Source: Telopea speciosissima (Eukaryota > Streptophyta > Magnoliopsida > Proteales > Proteaceae). From it: a DNA stretch of 64,000 nt. The stretch's first letter is position 1, and each line of letters starts with the position of its first letter. Position numbers and translations under genes: made by a program. Positions 44,061 through 57,300 of the stretch are shown here, piece after piece. The stretch covers positions 8,631,307-8,695,306 of the forward strand of contig NC_057920.1 in NCBI RefSeq assembly GCF_018873765.1, read 5' to 3'. The notes beneath the pieces are model-generated. The model was given only the letters and a program-made list of their open reading frames with translations, did not search any database and was not told the origin of the DNA.

Positions 44061-44274
44061 GGCTCTGTTTGTTTTGGCGTAAAATTTTACTTAGAATTTC
44101 ACTTCAAAAAAATTGACATATAAAATTTTACATGTTGAAAAGTGTTCCAAATTTATTTTTTTTATGAAAAAAAGTATTGAAATTTTTTTCAAAATATAAA
44201 ATTTTATATTTACAAAGTAAAATTTACCAAGAAAAAATTTCCAAGTAAATTTTTACACCGAAACAAACGGAGCG
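44061..44274. mobile_element. Tourist-like (PIF/Harbinger) MITE
   Basis: The ends GGCTCTGTTTGTTTTGGCGT and GTAAATTTTTACACCGAAAC...GGAGCG are inverted over about 40 bp, flanked by TTA on both sides (44058-44060 and 44275-44277), the usual Harbinger target duplication. The interior is AT-rich. Confidence 0.75.
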
Positions 44275-44277
44275 TTA

Positions 44278-45618
44278 AGGATAAGGCTTGGGTTTTTTAG
44301 GTAAGACACTTAATGCTATCAATTGCCCATCGTTAAGTTTCCTTAGTGCACACCTTGTGGGAATCATCATTGAGTGTTTCATTTGTATAATCGCCTGTTT
44401 AGAAGTTTTTAGTGTTAAGCTTCACTTATTGTATTTTGGCTATTTAGTTTTTGTAAACACTCTTCAAAGTGTGTTGAGGCTCTATTTTACATCATACCTC
44501 TTTCAAGTTGTAAGGACTGTAGCCAAGATGTATGTATAAATGTCTCAATTGGGATTTGGGCATTAATTGGGACATTTTCATTTACCATCTTATTGTAATA
44601 CTTGTAGCTCCTTGGTAGTGGGTTCTACCTATAGTAGGGTCGGTGTTCTTGGGAATTAGTGCTTCCAAATTATATTATTGCGTATTATACCTAATGTAGG
44701 ATTTGGGTTGTCACCCAATCTATCATTTGCACTGTGGATGTAGGCACATTATCGAACTACGTAAACCTTATTTCTTGAATGGTGTGTGTGTCTTCATAAG
44801 TTTTGCCCTGTTTAGTGGATGTATATGGATTTCTGTGAAGTGCTCTACAAGATGGTTTGAATGTATGTGAATATGTAGTAGACTTGGCCACATGATTGTG
44901 AGTGCATATGGTTGTGAGGTATGTGCTTTGTGAATGGATGAATGTTTGAGACGAGACATAGTGAATTGAGAAACTAGACAAGCGGAGTGTGGTTTTTGAA
45001 GACCATTGATTCATCTCTTCTCGGTGAGTCGGACCATTATCTATTCAATTTTTTCAATTCCATCAAATAGGGCGTATGAAAATGACTACCCTACCCCTTA
45101 CCCAAACACACTACCCAGATAGAATCCACCTTCCTTTATAAGAGGAAATTGAGGAAATTGACACACTGGAAAATTGTGGTGATAATTTTCCCCTTGGGCC
45201 ATTATGTTCAACAGGAGCAACTGCAACCAATCTTGTGCCTTCCATTGAATATTATTTATTTAAGTCATTACTGTTCAAATTCAAAAATTTATAAATATTA
45301 TCTTTCCTGATTTAGAGGATTTTGATTAATAACTGAATAACTCTGTAGTAACACCGTACGCTCTCTCTTCCTGCGGCGCTTCTTTTGCTTTTTTTGGGTG
45401 GGCCCCACTTGCTGTGAGGTAATTGGGCAACGGTCTTCTCCATTCCATACAGACACGTCAGCATACGGTTCCCGCGATTTAGCCATCCTAATGACGTCAT
45501 AAAAATCTTTTCTGTTTTTGGCAACTTAAAAACGAATTACGCCTCTTTCCCTTTTAGATATCAAACGGGAACAGAAGGGGGGTGGGCTAGTGGACCAAAC
45601 GGTCGGTTCTACTTGTTC

Positions 45619-45654
<36 letters not shown>

Positions 45655-46955
45655 TTTTAAAAAAAAATAATAATAATGATTTTTTTATTCTTCGGTCAAA
45701 TAGGTCTGTTGGGATAAACAAAAAAACGGAAGAAAAAGGTTAAACGCGAAGAAAAAAAATCAAAAAAAAGGTCGAAAAAATGACCCCACTCCACTCCTTC
45801 CAAGTCACAGTCTATTGGTAAAGTGGAGGCATTAGCCATCTAAATTGGAGAATTGGGTGGTTCCGAGAATTAGACTCCATTCTTTTTGGGCGGTTGATGG
45901 GACCCACATCATCCATATGGGTGCCACGTGCAAATACTAACTGTTGGAATATGACCTTTGATGTGGGATGGTGGGGCCCACGTGGAGTACGCGGTTGGAC
46001 CAACCCTAATGCAACCCCCAAAAAAAAAAAATTTTGAATTTTTTTTTAGTGGATATTTGGCCACTCAAACCATTGGAGTGGTACTACAAGTTTATATTGG
46101 ATTATATTTACATTAAGTTCATATATCTTGTTAGAAAATTGATATCAAAAGAAGAGGACAAAGAGATAGTTTGAGTCGAACGAGAATCCTCTGTCCTTTC
46201 TTAAGATAGTATTTGCACCCTATTATTGTACTGGGTTGTAACAAATCTGTCTTTCAAGATAAAACAGGTTGGACTGATTACTAATTTGCAGAGACAGTAA
46301 TCACTTAAAACTATCAGAGAATTGAGAATTTGTTAATGCCTGACTGACTAAAATCGTACCACAAAAATTGAATTATTTGGGTTGTACGTCTATTTTTCAC
46401 CTCTATTTATAGTGGTGGATGTATCCCTTCAAGACACCTCATAGAATGAGTGTGTCCATTGATATGAGAGGATAGGATTAAAAGATTCTAATCCAAGCAC
46501 TTATATGTAAGTGTCTCTTGAAAATACCCCATGGTGTAGGTGTCTTTTGGAGATATCCCATGGTGTAAATGTGTCTCTTGGTTCAATAGATTAGATTTAA
46601 AAGATTTCAATCCAAGTGCTATAAATGCACCTATATTAAATGGATATGTCTCTTTCAAGATACATGTCCCTTAGCTAAAAAATCAGGCCAACATTAAACC
46701 AAAGAATGATCCAAAACCGTCAAAAAATCAGACAAATATTAAACCAAAGAATGACCCAAAACCGTCCACACAATTATTGAAAAAATTCCAATATATCTCA
46801 TCATCATTTATAAATTTTTTTTTCATACATATAAATTTTAAAATTTACTATTCCATCAATTTTTTGGACCCTTATCATGCACATGGCAAAGCTTGTTTCA
46901 GTTAATAAAATAAGAGAGATATAATTTGATAATGGGAGTGTCCGAATGACGCCTT
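44278..46955. other. Intergenic, no supported gene
   Basis: It includes a foldback-family right end (GATAATTTTCC at 45182-45192) after a decayed body from about 45090. A TGACGTCA box (45491-45498), a long CT microsatellite (45620-45651) and a tandem-like GTGTCTCTTGA/GATATCCCATGG block at 46500-46660 are also present. A 62-codon open frame (45298-45486, minus) is Lys/Arg-rich and unconvincing. Confidence 0.45.
45620..45651. repeat. (CT)n microsatellite
   Basis: About sixteen CT units. Confidence 0.9.
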
Positions 46956-46959
46956 TATT

Positions 46960-48110
46960 ATTATTATTTTTTTATATATAAGATAGTTTTACTGAGGATA
47001 GGAGTGTGTACAAGCAAAGGCTTTAGATAGACAGAGTCTCTGAAGCCAAAGTGTGGAGACTGACCAATCAATTCTACAAACAATTGATAGTGCCTTCCTA
47101 GCCAGGACATCTGCAACAGAGTTCAAAGCCCGTTGAATAAAAGTAAATGAGATACTTTGAAGAAAAAAAATAACATAACAACTTCACATCTCGCAGAACT
47201 GCAACTGTATCTAGTGGTGGTAGATTGCTCGATCCTCTTAGAAACTCAATCACCTCTTTGTTGTCTGCTTCAATCTGGAGGTTATCATAACCAGCCACCA
47301 ATGCATAGGATAGAGCACTCCTCATAGCAAAACGCCTCCCCTTGGATTGGAGAGCCAAAGTGATGTGGTAAGGAGCTCGCTAACGTCTGTTGTCCTTGCT
47401 GGTTCCTAAAAATGAAACCAAGCCCACCTTTGGTGGATCCACGCGGCAAAGCAGCATTGTAGTTGACTTTATAAAAATCAGATTGTGGTGGCCCCCATTT
47501 GGATGGTGGGGGTTGTCTACGGCTACACATACCCCGCTTCTACTCCTCTACACTCGACGGTATAGAAGAGAACGTACTCCTGATAGGCTTTTTCCACAAC
47601 TAGTATAACCTCTTCAGGATTCCAATCTTTTGAGTTGAAGACCATATCATTACGTGCACGCTAAAGAAACCAACAAATGAATGATGCTCTAGAGAGGGAT
47701 TAATTCGCAATCTGCTTGTTATTGTGAAAAAGATCATTCCAACTGTCTAACCACTCTGAGATTTTTGGTTCCTGTAAATTGGAGTGGAATAAGAAAGTTG
47801 GCTACCAAACCAAACCGCCTTCGCAAAGGGGCATCCTAGAATGATATGGGCAGCCGTTTCAATAACATTCTGGTCACATCTCCTACAGTTGGGTTCAACC
47901 TGTACTTTCCTAGAAGATAAACTCTCACCCGTAGTAAGACCCTTTGCACAACACCTCCAAAGAAAATATCTGATTTTAGGTAGTGTTTGGATGGCCCAAA
48001 TCCTCTTCTATACTGAGTCAGACACCTGTGAAATGACCACCCACCCCTGTTTTTGTTGTCGTTTAGCAGGGCTGGACGCTCTAGCTCCCGTAGGAGCTTC
48101 ATTAAATCCT
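46960..48110 (-). mobile_element. L1-type LINE 3' fragment (minus strand)
   Basis: Minus-strand pieces give a zf-RVT region (RCDQNVIETAAHIIL-like, 47800-47960) and an RNase H domain beginning FYKVNYNAALPRG (47440-47480), followed by RRFAMRSALSYALVAGYDNL and QIEADNKEVIEFLRG (47220-47340). The first catalytic Asp appears as Asn. Frame breaks are frequent. An A/T-rich tail at 46955-46980 marks the 3' end. Confidence 0.75.
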
Positions 48111-48193
48111 GTGGTTAGCTATAGGAGTTATTGTAGGAGTGTAAGGAATTATTGTAGGAGTGATATTAGTGGGTACTTAAGTAGGTTACTTCG

Positions 48194-48279
48194 TATATGT
48201 TATTTATTTAAGAATGATAAGATAAAAGGCACTGCCTATATGTTATTTATTTAGGAATGATAAGAAAAAAGGCAGACTT
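48194..48279. repeat. 43-bp tandem duplication
   Basis: TATATGTTATTTATTTAAGA starts at 48194 and, with one change, at 48237. Immediately upstream TTATTGTAGGAGTG is also repeated. The block up to about 48330 (TTGTATCTTCTCTTATGAGA) could be an LTR remnant. Confidence 0.7.
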
Positions 48280-48337
48280 GAATCCTTGTATCTTCTCTTA
48301 TGAGAAAAGAGTTTCGACCTCATATTGGGTTCTTTTC

Positions 48338-48440
48338 CCACGCGGCTTGGTGTGCAGCGCACATCGTGCGGCTAGGGAGCCCCGATCCACAAGTCAGCAC
48401 CGTGCGGTGCACATGTGCGTTGGAGAGGAGCTGGATCCTT
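48338..48440. repeat. Foldback-family fragment (GCACATCGTGCGG type)
   Basis: GTGCAGCGCACATCGTGCGG and GGAGAGGAGCTGGATCC are shared with 25492-25665. The internal inverted pairing is imperfect. Confidence 0.5.
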
Positions 48441-48464
48441 TGGCTTCCTCCCAATTAAGCCAAC

Positions 48465-48471
<7 letters not shown>

Positions 48472-48498
<27 letters not shown>
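48472..48498. repeat. (CT)n microsatellite
   Basis: About thirteen CT units. Confidence 0.9.
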
Positions 48499-48500
<2 letters not shown>

Positions 48501-48566
48501 ACTTGAGGAAAAGGTTACAAACAACTCATCTCAGTCATGTTTAACTCTTCAATTCCTTATGGAAAA

Positions 48567-48727
48567 TTATCGCCCCCAGTACTACTGGGGGTGCTGTGCG
48601 CATCGTGCGGCGCAGCACTGCCCATGTGTGCATGGTGGGGCCGGCACAATGGGCCCCACCATGCACACATGGGTGGTGCTGCGCCGCACGATGCGCACAG
48701 CACCCCCAGTAGTACTGGGGGCGATAA
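48567..48727. repeat. Near-perfect 161-bp hairpin, 76-bp arms
   Basis: Arms 48567-48642 and 48652-48727 pair at 74 of 76 positions around a 9-nt loop (GGCACAATG). Each arm itself begins with a nested near-palindrome CCCCCAGTACTACTGGGGG. It is very GC-rich compared with its surroundings. The TTATCG...CGATAA ends match 43218-43722, and GGAAAATTATCG also occurs at 775. Short open frames inside it come from the symmetry and are not genes. Confidence 0.9.
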
Positions 48728-49174
48728 AGGTCCATTCTTTATCATGGATTGATTAGATTTATTTTGTGATTAAAGGTTTCTTGGTCTACACAGCTAGGAA
48801 TCGTACTTGGTCTTAAAGACTCTTTGTATTCTCTAACTTCTTACTCATCAGTCACCATTGCCACCATTAAATAGTTTTACAAACAAGTCAAGAGTTTCCT
48901 GATATATAGAATGGGAAAGTAACTCTTCCCAGGTTCATTCTTGAATGGAGTTAGTATCCAATCAACTTCTCTTTCTTTAACCTCATCTCCTAAAGGACCC
49001 AAATTTCAGCCCTTTTTTTTTTTTTTTTTTGGTTTATATAAAGAATTAAACAGCAACCCTTTTATCAACCTGAAAGTTTAAGTAACATTAAAAGTTTTCT
49101 ACTTTATTTTGATACTTTCAATTTTGTATTGGTGGGTTTGAAAGTCTAATTGTATGAAGGGAAGATAAACTAAT
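48728..49174. other. Intergenic, nothing recognised
   Basis: AT-rich, with a T run at 49013-49030. Confidence 0.4.
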
Positions 49175-49315
49175 GGGAGAATGTTCTCTAGGTCACAGCG
49201 CAAACAGCGCCCAGACACGTACATGGGACTGCCACTCAGAGGGATAGGGTGGTTATTGCGCCCACCCCCATGTGCCTGGGTGTAACTTGCGCTACGGCAC
49301 AGAGAACAAAGCCCC
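49175..49315. repeat. Foldback element, GTTCTCTG...CAGCGCA family
   Basis: GGGAGAATGTTCTCTAGGTC with ACAGCGCAAACAGCGCCCAG at the left pairs with CCCATGTGCCTGGGTGTAAC and TTGCGCTACGGCACAGAGAA at the right. Sister of 63572-63713. Confidence 0.7.
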
Positions 49316-51639
49316 TAAACTAATATATCTAAGCTCTTTTAGATTTACCCTATTATTAATAGCTGAATTATATTATTGAGGTGAAAGAATGCGAAACTTA
49401 AATCTATTAGGATTGACAATTCCTGTTGTCTAGATGGCGATAGTGAAATATGTTACATCTAATTTAATTGTTCTCTTAAGAACACGGAGAGATGTATATC
49501 AATGTATATTTAATGGAACTAATGATCAATTCAAACTTAATACCTCCCTCTGGTACTCACCACCCATTAAGGTGGTTACGTGATGGTTATCCAATTCTTA
49601 CGCAATTACTATTTGCAGTTGACGTTGATGTAGCAATGTAGGTCACATCAACGCTTACAACATCCACATGATCAGGGGAGTCACCCTCAAGCCACATAAT
49701 CATGTTTACTTTAAGATTAGTCCCCCCTTCCCCCCCCCCCTCTTCCCTTAATTATATTTCGAAATTTAGAAATCACAGAGCATGTAGATAAAATAGATAA
49801 AAATCATAAAAATATGACCCTTAGATCAAAATAAAAAGAGAAAACCTTGTTGCCAAAAGCTCTACCAGATTTATTTTTTTAAATTATAAATGCTAATGCA
49901 ATTAGTGGGGTCTATTTTGCTCTCATTTTTAATACAATGATTATTTTGAAACATTAGACCGAAAGGTTTTAAATAATGAACAAATTGAATGAGCTAAACC
50001 TTGACCATTATCCAATGTTGTAATGATAATAATGCCAATTGTTATAAAGGTAAGGGAAAGGTTCCATTAAATTGGGGGCAAGGGATATCTCTGTCATTTT
50101 GGATGGACATTTATACCAATCTAACTTCATTTAATGATGATCGAGCGTGAAAACTTTTACCTAAAGATAATTAAACAAAAATTTAACAAGATAATAAGAA
50201 TCTTACAAGTTCTTGATGGGGTAAGTGAAACTTGTGGTGTGATTTGAACTGTGAAAAGTAAGAATGGTTACTTTGGGGGTGAGGGGTTGATTTCCTATTA
50301 ACGCATTGAGGTTCATAAATTTTACTTGGCAACTGGGTAAATGTTGGGGTTTCACGCAAAAGCAATCAATCTTACTTTGGATGTGAATAGCTCAATATGG
50401 ATTCTTATAGGGACTTGAGCACCTTTTCCTTAATGACTAGCTTGTAAAGATAAATTCTACCTGAATCCTAATAAGTGGTATTTAAGACAAGACGTGACAC
50501 TCCAGTATCCCGCCAAAGGTGAAGAAAATCCCTCGAGATGCCTCATAGGTTGCCCAATTTCAAATTTTGTGACCCTTTTCAACCTCATGAGCCATCTTTT
50601 ATTGGACTTGCCCTTTTTGTTTTTTCAATTATCTAATCAATGATGTTTTGAAAAAAAAAATATAAGTTTGATAGTTTTAAGAAACTATATAATGGTCAGA
50701 AAGCAACATGATAACAGCTGATCTTGCAAAAACCCTCCAACCTCTTTCTTCCTTTGGGCAAGAAAATGGTATATATGAAGCCAATGAATAAAAAAAACCT
50801 AAATAATGGTTCTCTTCTTACAAACTTACATCAGCCTTCTCTACAAATAATATTGTTCCTTCCTCTCTTATTAATTTTTTTAAAAATAAACTTGTAGGGT
50901 ATCAATTTAAAACTTATAATATTAAATTTTAATAGTCATGTGTCACTAATACTTTACATTACAAGGCTATAGTTTAATCATGTAGATTTTGACTTGTAAG
51001 GAAGAACATCATGAATATGTTTGTAGAAATCTCTCAAAGGACATGTTTACACTATTTTTGGAAAGTGAGTCAAATATATGAGTTTAATTGTATTATTTCA
51101 CATAAGTTTATTAATTTAGATTCACAAGTTTTGATCCAACTTGCTTAGTTACTGTCAATATTGGAGGAAAAAATATTAAAGAAAAATTTATCAATCAAGA
51201 ATTTTATTTTATTTTTGTCAAGGGATGATGATAATCATCCAAATGGTATCAAATGATTTTAATTTTAATTTATTAGCCATTTGGAGATGCACCAATAACA
51301 TATTTGCCCTTTCAACAATAATATGATAGGTATGAGTTATCTCTTTAATTAATACTGATGTCATGAATGATACTACTTTCTTTCTTCTTCTTCTTCTTTT
51401 TTTTTTTTTGAAATTTTTTTTAAAATTCTTCTACACTTCATCATGGCTAGTGAAATTTTATATTTTGCCACTTATTGTGTAGCAGTTTTATGAGATCCAT
51501 GTGATAGAAAACTTAACATCGATTTCAATGTAGAAAGTTCAGTCTGAAATGAATAAGAGAATGGCTTAAATTTAAAAGGTGCAACTTCTTGTAAACAAAG
51601 TGGTGATTTAAAAGTGGCCACCTTCTTCAGTAAGCAATT
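49316..51639. other. Intergenic, AT-rich, no supported gene
   Basis: No open frame above ~60 codons with recognisable character and no clear repeat ends. Confidence 0.45.
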
Positions 51640-51987
51640 CATTCGACCCTATTAAAAGCTATCTTTGAGGATTTCACTCATCTTTTGGTTGAAACAGACA
51701 ATAAGAAAGTGGCCACCTATTTGTAGTGTGGAAGCACTGCTTCACTATTAGTCAAGCCTATTTTAGATGATATTATTTATCTATACACATGCTTTGATTC
51801 TTGTAATTTTTTGTTTGTTCCAAGGGAGTTAAACAACATAGCTGACTCCCTGGCAAGGAGGGTCCTGTCAATGGCGTGTAGGACAGTTTGGCTCTATTCC
51901 GATCCATGGATCCAAGATCAATGTTTGACATCCATGAGCTCTTCGTGTTTTTCTGAATAAATTTGCATTTACTGAAGAAAAAAAAAA
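51640..51987 (+). mobile_element. L1-type LINE 3' end (plus strand)
   Basis: Plus-strand reading gives the C-terminal RNase H phrase FVPRELNNIADSLARRVL (about 51815-51870) then TVWLYSDPWIQDQCL, a stop, and an A-tail at 51977-51987. Upstream positions are too decayed to extend it. Confidence 0.65.
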
Positions 51988-52550
51988 GTAAACATTGATG
52001 AAGCATAAGATAACCATCTAATATTAAGGACCATTATTATTGACCTTGGAATGCTTATTTGCCAATTTTTATAAAATTTTCATGTATATCAACCACATGG
52101 TAGTTTTGTTAATGCTCAAGCATTGTGGAGATGCCCTACTTGTCCTCTACTCGTACTAAATTTTATTTCAATAGATTTCTCCACGTGTCAAAAAAAATCT
52201 TAATAATTTGAATGAAAAATCAACATTTATGGAGATGACTGAAGCAGTCTAAGGTCGAAGTTGCTTCTCTTGATCCTCCTTTAGTGCTATTTTATAAAGG
52301 AAAAAGGTCTCTATATCGCCCTCCTTTATCGTTATTTTTATAGAGGAAAAAGATGTCTATATGGTTCAACCACTGCTTTCTCTTATGCCTTATTCTGCAT
52401 TATTGAGGAGTATATATCATCTAGTATGTGATTCACTCATTTTTACATAAGAATAATTATCGAAAATGTAAAATGTAAAAGAAATTTGTTTTTTGGGGTA
52501 AAGAAAAGTAAAAGAACTGCAACAACCACTAGCATAGTGGCATTCACATA
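51988..52550. other. Intergenic, nothing recognised
   Basis: AT-rich; CCTCCTTTA.. and AAAGG(A)AAAAGGT/ATGTCTATAT words are repeated near 52265-52360. Confidence 0.35.
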
Positions 52551-52988
52551 GGTCTGATTTGGTATGATTTCTATTCCAATTTCATGGGGTGATTTCTATT
52601 TCAAAAATTGAGAAATTATTTCAATTTTGAAGTTAAAATTGATTTCACTCTTTCTCTTTAATGAACACATGGTTAATTTGATAAGTAAAGCAGGTAATTC
52701 ATGTTAAAATTAAAACATCAACCTTCTTCTTCTCCTAATCGTCACACCATCACCATTTCCCCACTACCACTACCTCCCCACCATCCCAAGGCCACCATCA
52801 CCACCCTCTCTCAAAGAAATATAGGGAATACATTTTTAGAAATTGATTAACCAAATGGATTTCTTATTATTGAAAATTTCTAGATTGATGCAACCAAAAC
52901 AATGTCAATTTCTTGACAAAAATTCAATTAGTTGACTATTTCATGAAATCAATCCGAAATTGAAATATAAATCATACCAAATTTGGCC
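52551..52988. mobile_element. TIR MITE, 438 bp
   Basis: GGTCTGATTTGGTATGATTT at the left pairs with AAATCATACCAAATTTGGCC at the right, and the similarity extends about 45 bp inward. Flanking CATA occurs on both sides, but the duplication length is ambiguous. Confidence 0.6.
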
Positions 52989-54088
52989 ATAGTTGACAAA
53001 TCCAGAGTCAACAATAATTTGAAAGAAATTAAAACTTGGGTTTAATTCATTTTGCCAATGAGAGAATTTGGTTTATAAGGGTACTATGTCAAAAGGTAAA
53101 TTTTGGATTAATACAAGAATTACACATAAGTGTTTCAATAATCCGGGAGCAAAAAAAGGGTCTATTTTCTTAATCTCTCAAATGAAATCTTTATAAGATG
53201 CCAAGTTTCGGGGTCAAATTATTTAGTTAGAAAATTATTGGCAAAGATGGAATTTTCAGATTTTCAAGTTGAATTATTTTCTTTAGACAAAAAAAAAAAA
53301 AAAAAAAAAAAAAGAATTATTTGCAAGCTCTCTAAAATTATGAGTTTTTTTTTGTTTCTGAATTTTTTAAATCAATTTGAATTCAGAATGAATTTCTCGT
53401 CAACCAAATTTTTGTCAAGTTATTCTCAAATTTGCCTATGGACATTCCTCCCCAAGATTGGGGAAATAAAAGGAAGCAAATTCTCTATACCAAAGTGTAT
53501 AGTCAAAGTAAAAAAAAAATCTGTTATTCTCCATTTTTATTCCGTTCCATAGGCTATCTTTGGTATCATTTATGTTTTTTTGTTTAAGATCAATTTATAA
53601 ATAAAAAATTCATTAATGAAAATCATTTTTTATCTAAAAATAAAATTCGTTTGGTAACACATAAACATAATAGATTACAAAATAAGAAATAGGTCCAGTA
53701 TGCCTATGTGGAAAATAATTTTTTTAATTTAAAATTTTTATTAAAGATATTGTTTTTTTAGAAAAGGTCGATCTATATATATATATTTATTTTTTTTATT
53801 ATTTTTTTTTATTTTTTTTATTTTTGAAGAAAGTAGCCCAAACCACAAATTAGGACCTACTCCAAAGTATACAAAGTAGTACAAAAGTCTGATGCATGGC
53901 ATGTTATTTGGATCTAAATTTAAATAGATGGCAAACCCATATAATTAGGCTGTCAAAACCAAACTGTAATTGATTATCAAAATTGAAACAATACCATTTA
54001 AATTGAAACCGATAAACCAACTTTTAGGATTTGATATTATCTTATGCTCCCTCACCTTATAAACCAACTTTTGTAAGTTCACCACCAC
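52989..54088. other. Intergenic, AT-rich with long A and T runs
   Basis: A run of about 26 A at 53288-53313 and T-rich stretches at 53787-53823. No gene is supported. Confidence 0.45.
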
Positions 54089-54397
54089 GTTTGTTTAGAA
54101 GGGATTTAGGTGGGGTGGGAAAATGCTAATGTGGCATTTCAAAATCCTACCACAACCTTGTTTGGTTATCTTGGAGTGGTGAACTTACAAAAGCTCAGGA
54201 AACATCATTAAATATTTTGTCTGCTAATGTGGCACTTCAAAATCCTGCCCCTTGTAACTTTACTTTAACATTTTCCATTAAAAAAAAAAACAAAAAACTT
54301 TACCTCAACATTTCCACCCCCAACAAGACCCACCCCCACCAACGTGTGAGTCCCATCTTTCCCAACAATCCTACCCCACCTTCTCCTCTAAACAAAC
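54089..54397. mobile_element. TIR MITE, GTTTGTTTAGA ends
   Basis: GTTTGTTTAGAAGGGATTTA and GGTGGGGTGGGA at the left pair with CCTACCCCACCTTCTCCTCT and AAACAAAC at the right. Internally CTAATGTGGCA(T/C)TTCAAAATCCT is repeated near 54126 and 54224. Positions 21369-21530 use a similar GTTTAGAGGGAAAT opening. Confidence 0.6.
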
Positions 54398-57300
54398 AGG
54401 AACCGATGTGGGATCAACCCCCATATGGCTAATATGGAATCATAACAAAGAACAACAACAATAGCATGTGGTCTAACCAAAATCTTCTCTCTACTAACAT
54501 TAGAAGTCCCTACTTGTTTTTTACAATGGGAAAATGATACTGACTTTATAGACTGGGCTTGCACATAGATACCTAAACAAGTATCCTGAAAGTTGAAGGT
54601 AATGACCAATAATTTAATGGGCTGGGTGTTGGAATGGACCCTAATCTGATGGGCTTATGAACCCACTCAACCCAAAAGTAAACTTTCCAACCCAAGTTGC
54701 TAGGATGGTCAATTTTCTACTCAAACTTGCTTTGGTTGTCTGATGAGTATATATATATATATATTCTATTGATATGAATTATTAATAGAACTTCCTCTGG
54801 GAAGGTAGGTTGTGAGTTAAACTCTTGCTTAAAACATTCAAGAAATTTTGATGGTGAGATTGAGAATTGAATATTGAACAATAATAGTGCCTGAGCTTAT
54901 GAGAAAAGTTGGTGTCTTTGATCCTCAAATCTGAACCACTAACAATGAGCTTTATTGGATTTTGATAAATAGATCAAAAACTCTTGTAAGTTACAGTAAG
55001 ATCATCAATTGGGCTAATCTTTTTCATCCATAGGATTCTAGAGTGAAGCTTAAATGCATAGTTTCAGTAGTAGTAACATGATGGAGAAGGGAGTATCTTT
55101 AATGGCTAAGTTACATCTTTGTGTACTATGTGAATTATCACTGAAATACATTAATTGACTTGGTCACTGAAGATTTAGTGCTTCCCACACAACTACTTTG
55201 GATCCTAAACCTCATCTTATGAAGGACACTAAACCTCATCTTATGCTTTAATCTTTAATTAGGGATGAGAGAAATCAAGAAACTGTCTCAGGCATGTCCC
55301 TTGGGCTTGGGTTGGGCAATCATAATTTCTGCTCAAGTTGGGGTGGACTGGACTAAGCTTGCTTTTCCCTAGATGTTCATCACTTCATCCTTCTCTCTTC
55401 TTTTCAATTTTCAGAATCAGAATATGGAGGTCAGGGGAATGTGATGCTCTTTTAGGAGATCCAATGCTTTTAGCTTGTGTTTGGTTAAGTGAGATCACCC
55501 AAACACAGAATTAAAGAGAAAGGAACCTTATCTTCTTTTAAACTTTCACTGTTTGGGTGTAAGAAGAGATGGACGTTTCAGGGTTTCAAGGGGAACCCAT
55601 CCCCTTCTACATGTGTCAAAGACAATAGATGCAGAGAAAGCTTTCTATAGGTTTCTTTTAAGTGTGGAAAGAACTCTATGGATTATGGTATATTTAATAA
55701 AACATTTCTAACAGTTCCATAAAGTGATACAGAAAACATACTACAAGGATTTCAGCTTGTGTTTTAGCCTTTTTGGTTGTTGAGACCTGAAGAAGTGTGG
55801 CTCTTTGCTTACAGTACATCTAATCCCATTGCCCAATTTAGTGAAAAATGCAAGTAAATATTTCAATGAAGACATTGAATGAATTTGGAAATTCTCAGCT
55901 GAGGGGATAAAAGAGAAAGCCAAAGTATCTGAAGACCTGGAAAACAAGCCCTTACGAGCTCTTGGCATTGCTTAGATTACAATGAAAGTCAGGCACTCAG
56001 GCATCAAGGGATCAAGACTAATCGTTCACGTCAAACTTTCAGCTAAATCTACACTGACTATTGTTTCTTTTTGACAGGACTCTCCACCTCACCCCTCCAT
56101 ACTGAAAGAATCATCTCAAACATAAGCAAGTGAACCAACCAAAGTTCTCTTTCAATGAGCCCTCCAGAAGCTATCCTGAAGATGCCCGAAAGGTCACAAA
56201 AGTCAGCTTCCTAAAGCAAAAACTACTTGCTCTATCATACGCTATAGAAACAGCCCACTTCAGTTCCAATAACCACAATCAAACAGTGTCATCCAAACCA
56301 GTCTCTCACAGGAGGTCAGTCAGCTACGGTCCAGATTCGAGCACCCTTACTGCATCATCAGAACATATGAAGTACTCAAATTGATCCCACTCAAAAACAG
56401 GAAAAGGGTGAATCCCATCAGTCATGGCAAAAACTGATGGGACTCAAAGAACTTCCACCAAACACAGAACCAAAGAATGTAGCAGAGAAAGACAGGGTCT
56501 TAAAGCCAGAAAAAGAAAGCAAGGATACAACACAAACAGAGGGAAGGGTCAAAAAACAATAAAGGGACTCCTATGGATTACAAAAGTCCTTCATCCCAAA
56601 GGGGGACCCAAACCCCTAGGCTTCAGAGGTGGCATCCAAACATCTATGCAACACCAGGCACCAGCCTTGGTCTTGCAGCAGACATCAGAATGGCAGCCAT
56701 GAATTCGTGTTTAATGAACAAACACCAAACTTGAGGGGTCCAAGAGATCTGGAAAATATGAACTTCATTTCAATCTCGAAGCTTTACCATCAAACTAAAT
56801 AAAATGCAGATGAACGCAAAGCAGTTAATCAAAATAACTGGAATTCAACAAGACAAACAAGGAAAGGAGAGAAAGCAGGAGAAACCCAATGCTGTCATTT
56901 TAGTGGAGCAACCACCAGAAAGCCCCACACAACAGTGGACCTCATCAGCCTCGAGTATCTGAATCCCATGGTGCAAAGCTTTTTCAGGAAGAAAAAAAGG
57001 AGCCAAAACAGAAAGGAAAGTTGCAAGTGAAAAATCCCAAGGGAAGTGGAGCGTTGTTAAAAAAATTCACTGAAACCTACACATGAAATAACAAATCTGC
57101 AAAAGAAGCTGCCACATAAGGATCATATGCCACAGGTGGAGGGCAAAGGTCCAAAGAAGCTTTTAACAAATTGCCATCTAAAGGATCTAGAAATGAAGAT
57201 CTCATCAATGATAGAATCACGACCGAACACAAACTCGATATTCTCTCACCAGATGAAAGATCAGGAGTGCAAGCAGATACTGATGTCAAAAGAATAAAAA

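Noticed and set aside
45298..45524. Lys/Arg-rich open frames on the minus strand
   Set aside because: Low complexity near a CT microsatellite; no homology or splice partner recognised.
48541..48756. Five overlapping open frames with CASCGAA / CAHRAAQ peptides on both strands
   Set aside because: All arise from the mirror symmetry of the hairpin at 48567-48727.
56424..56702. 92-codon basic open frame
   Set aside because: Composition is not protein-like (Lys/Gln/Thr from A-rich DNA); no domain.
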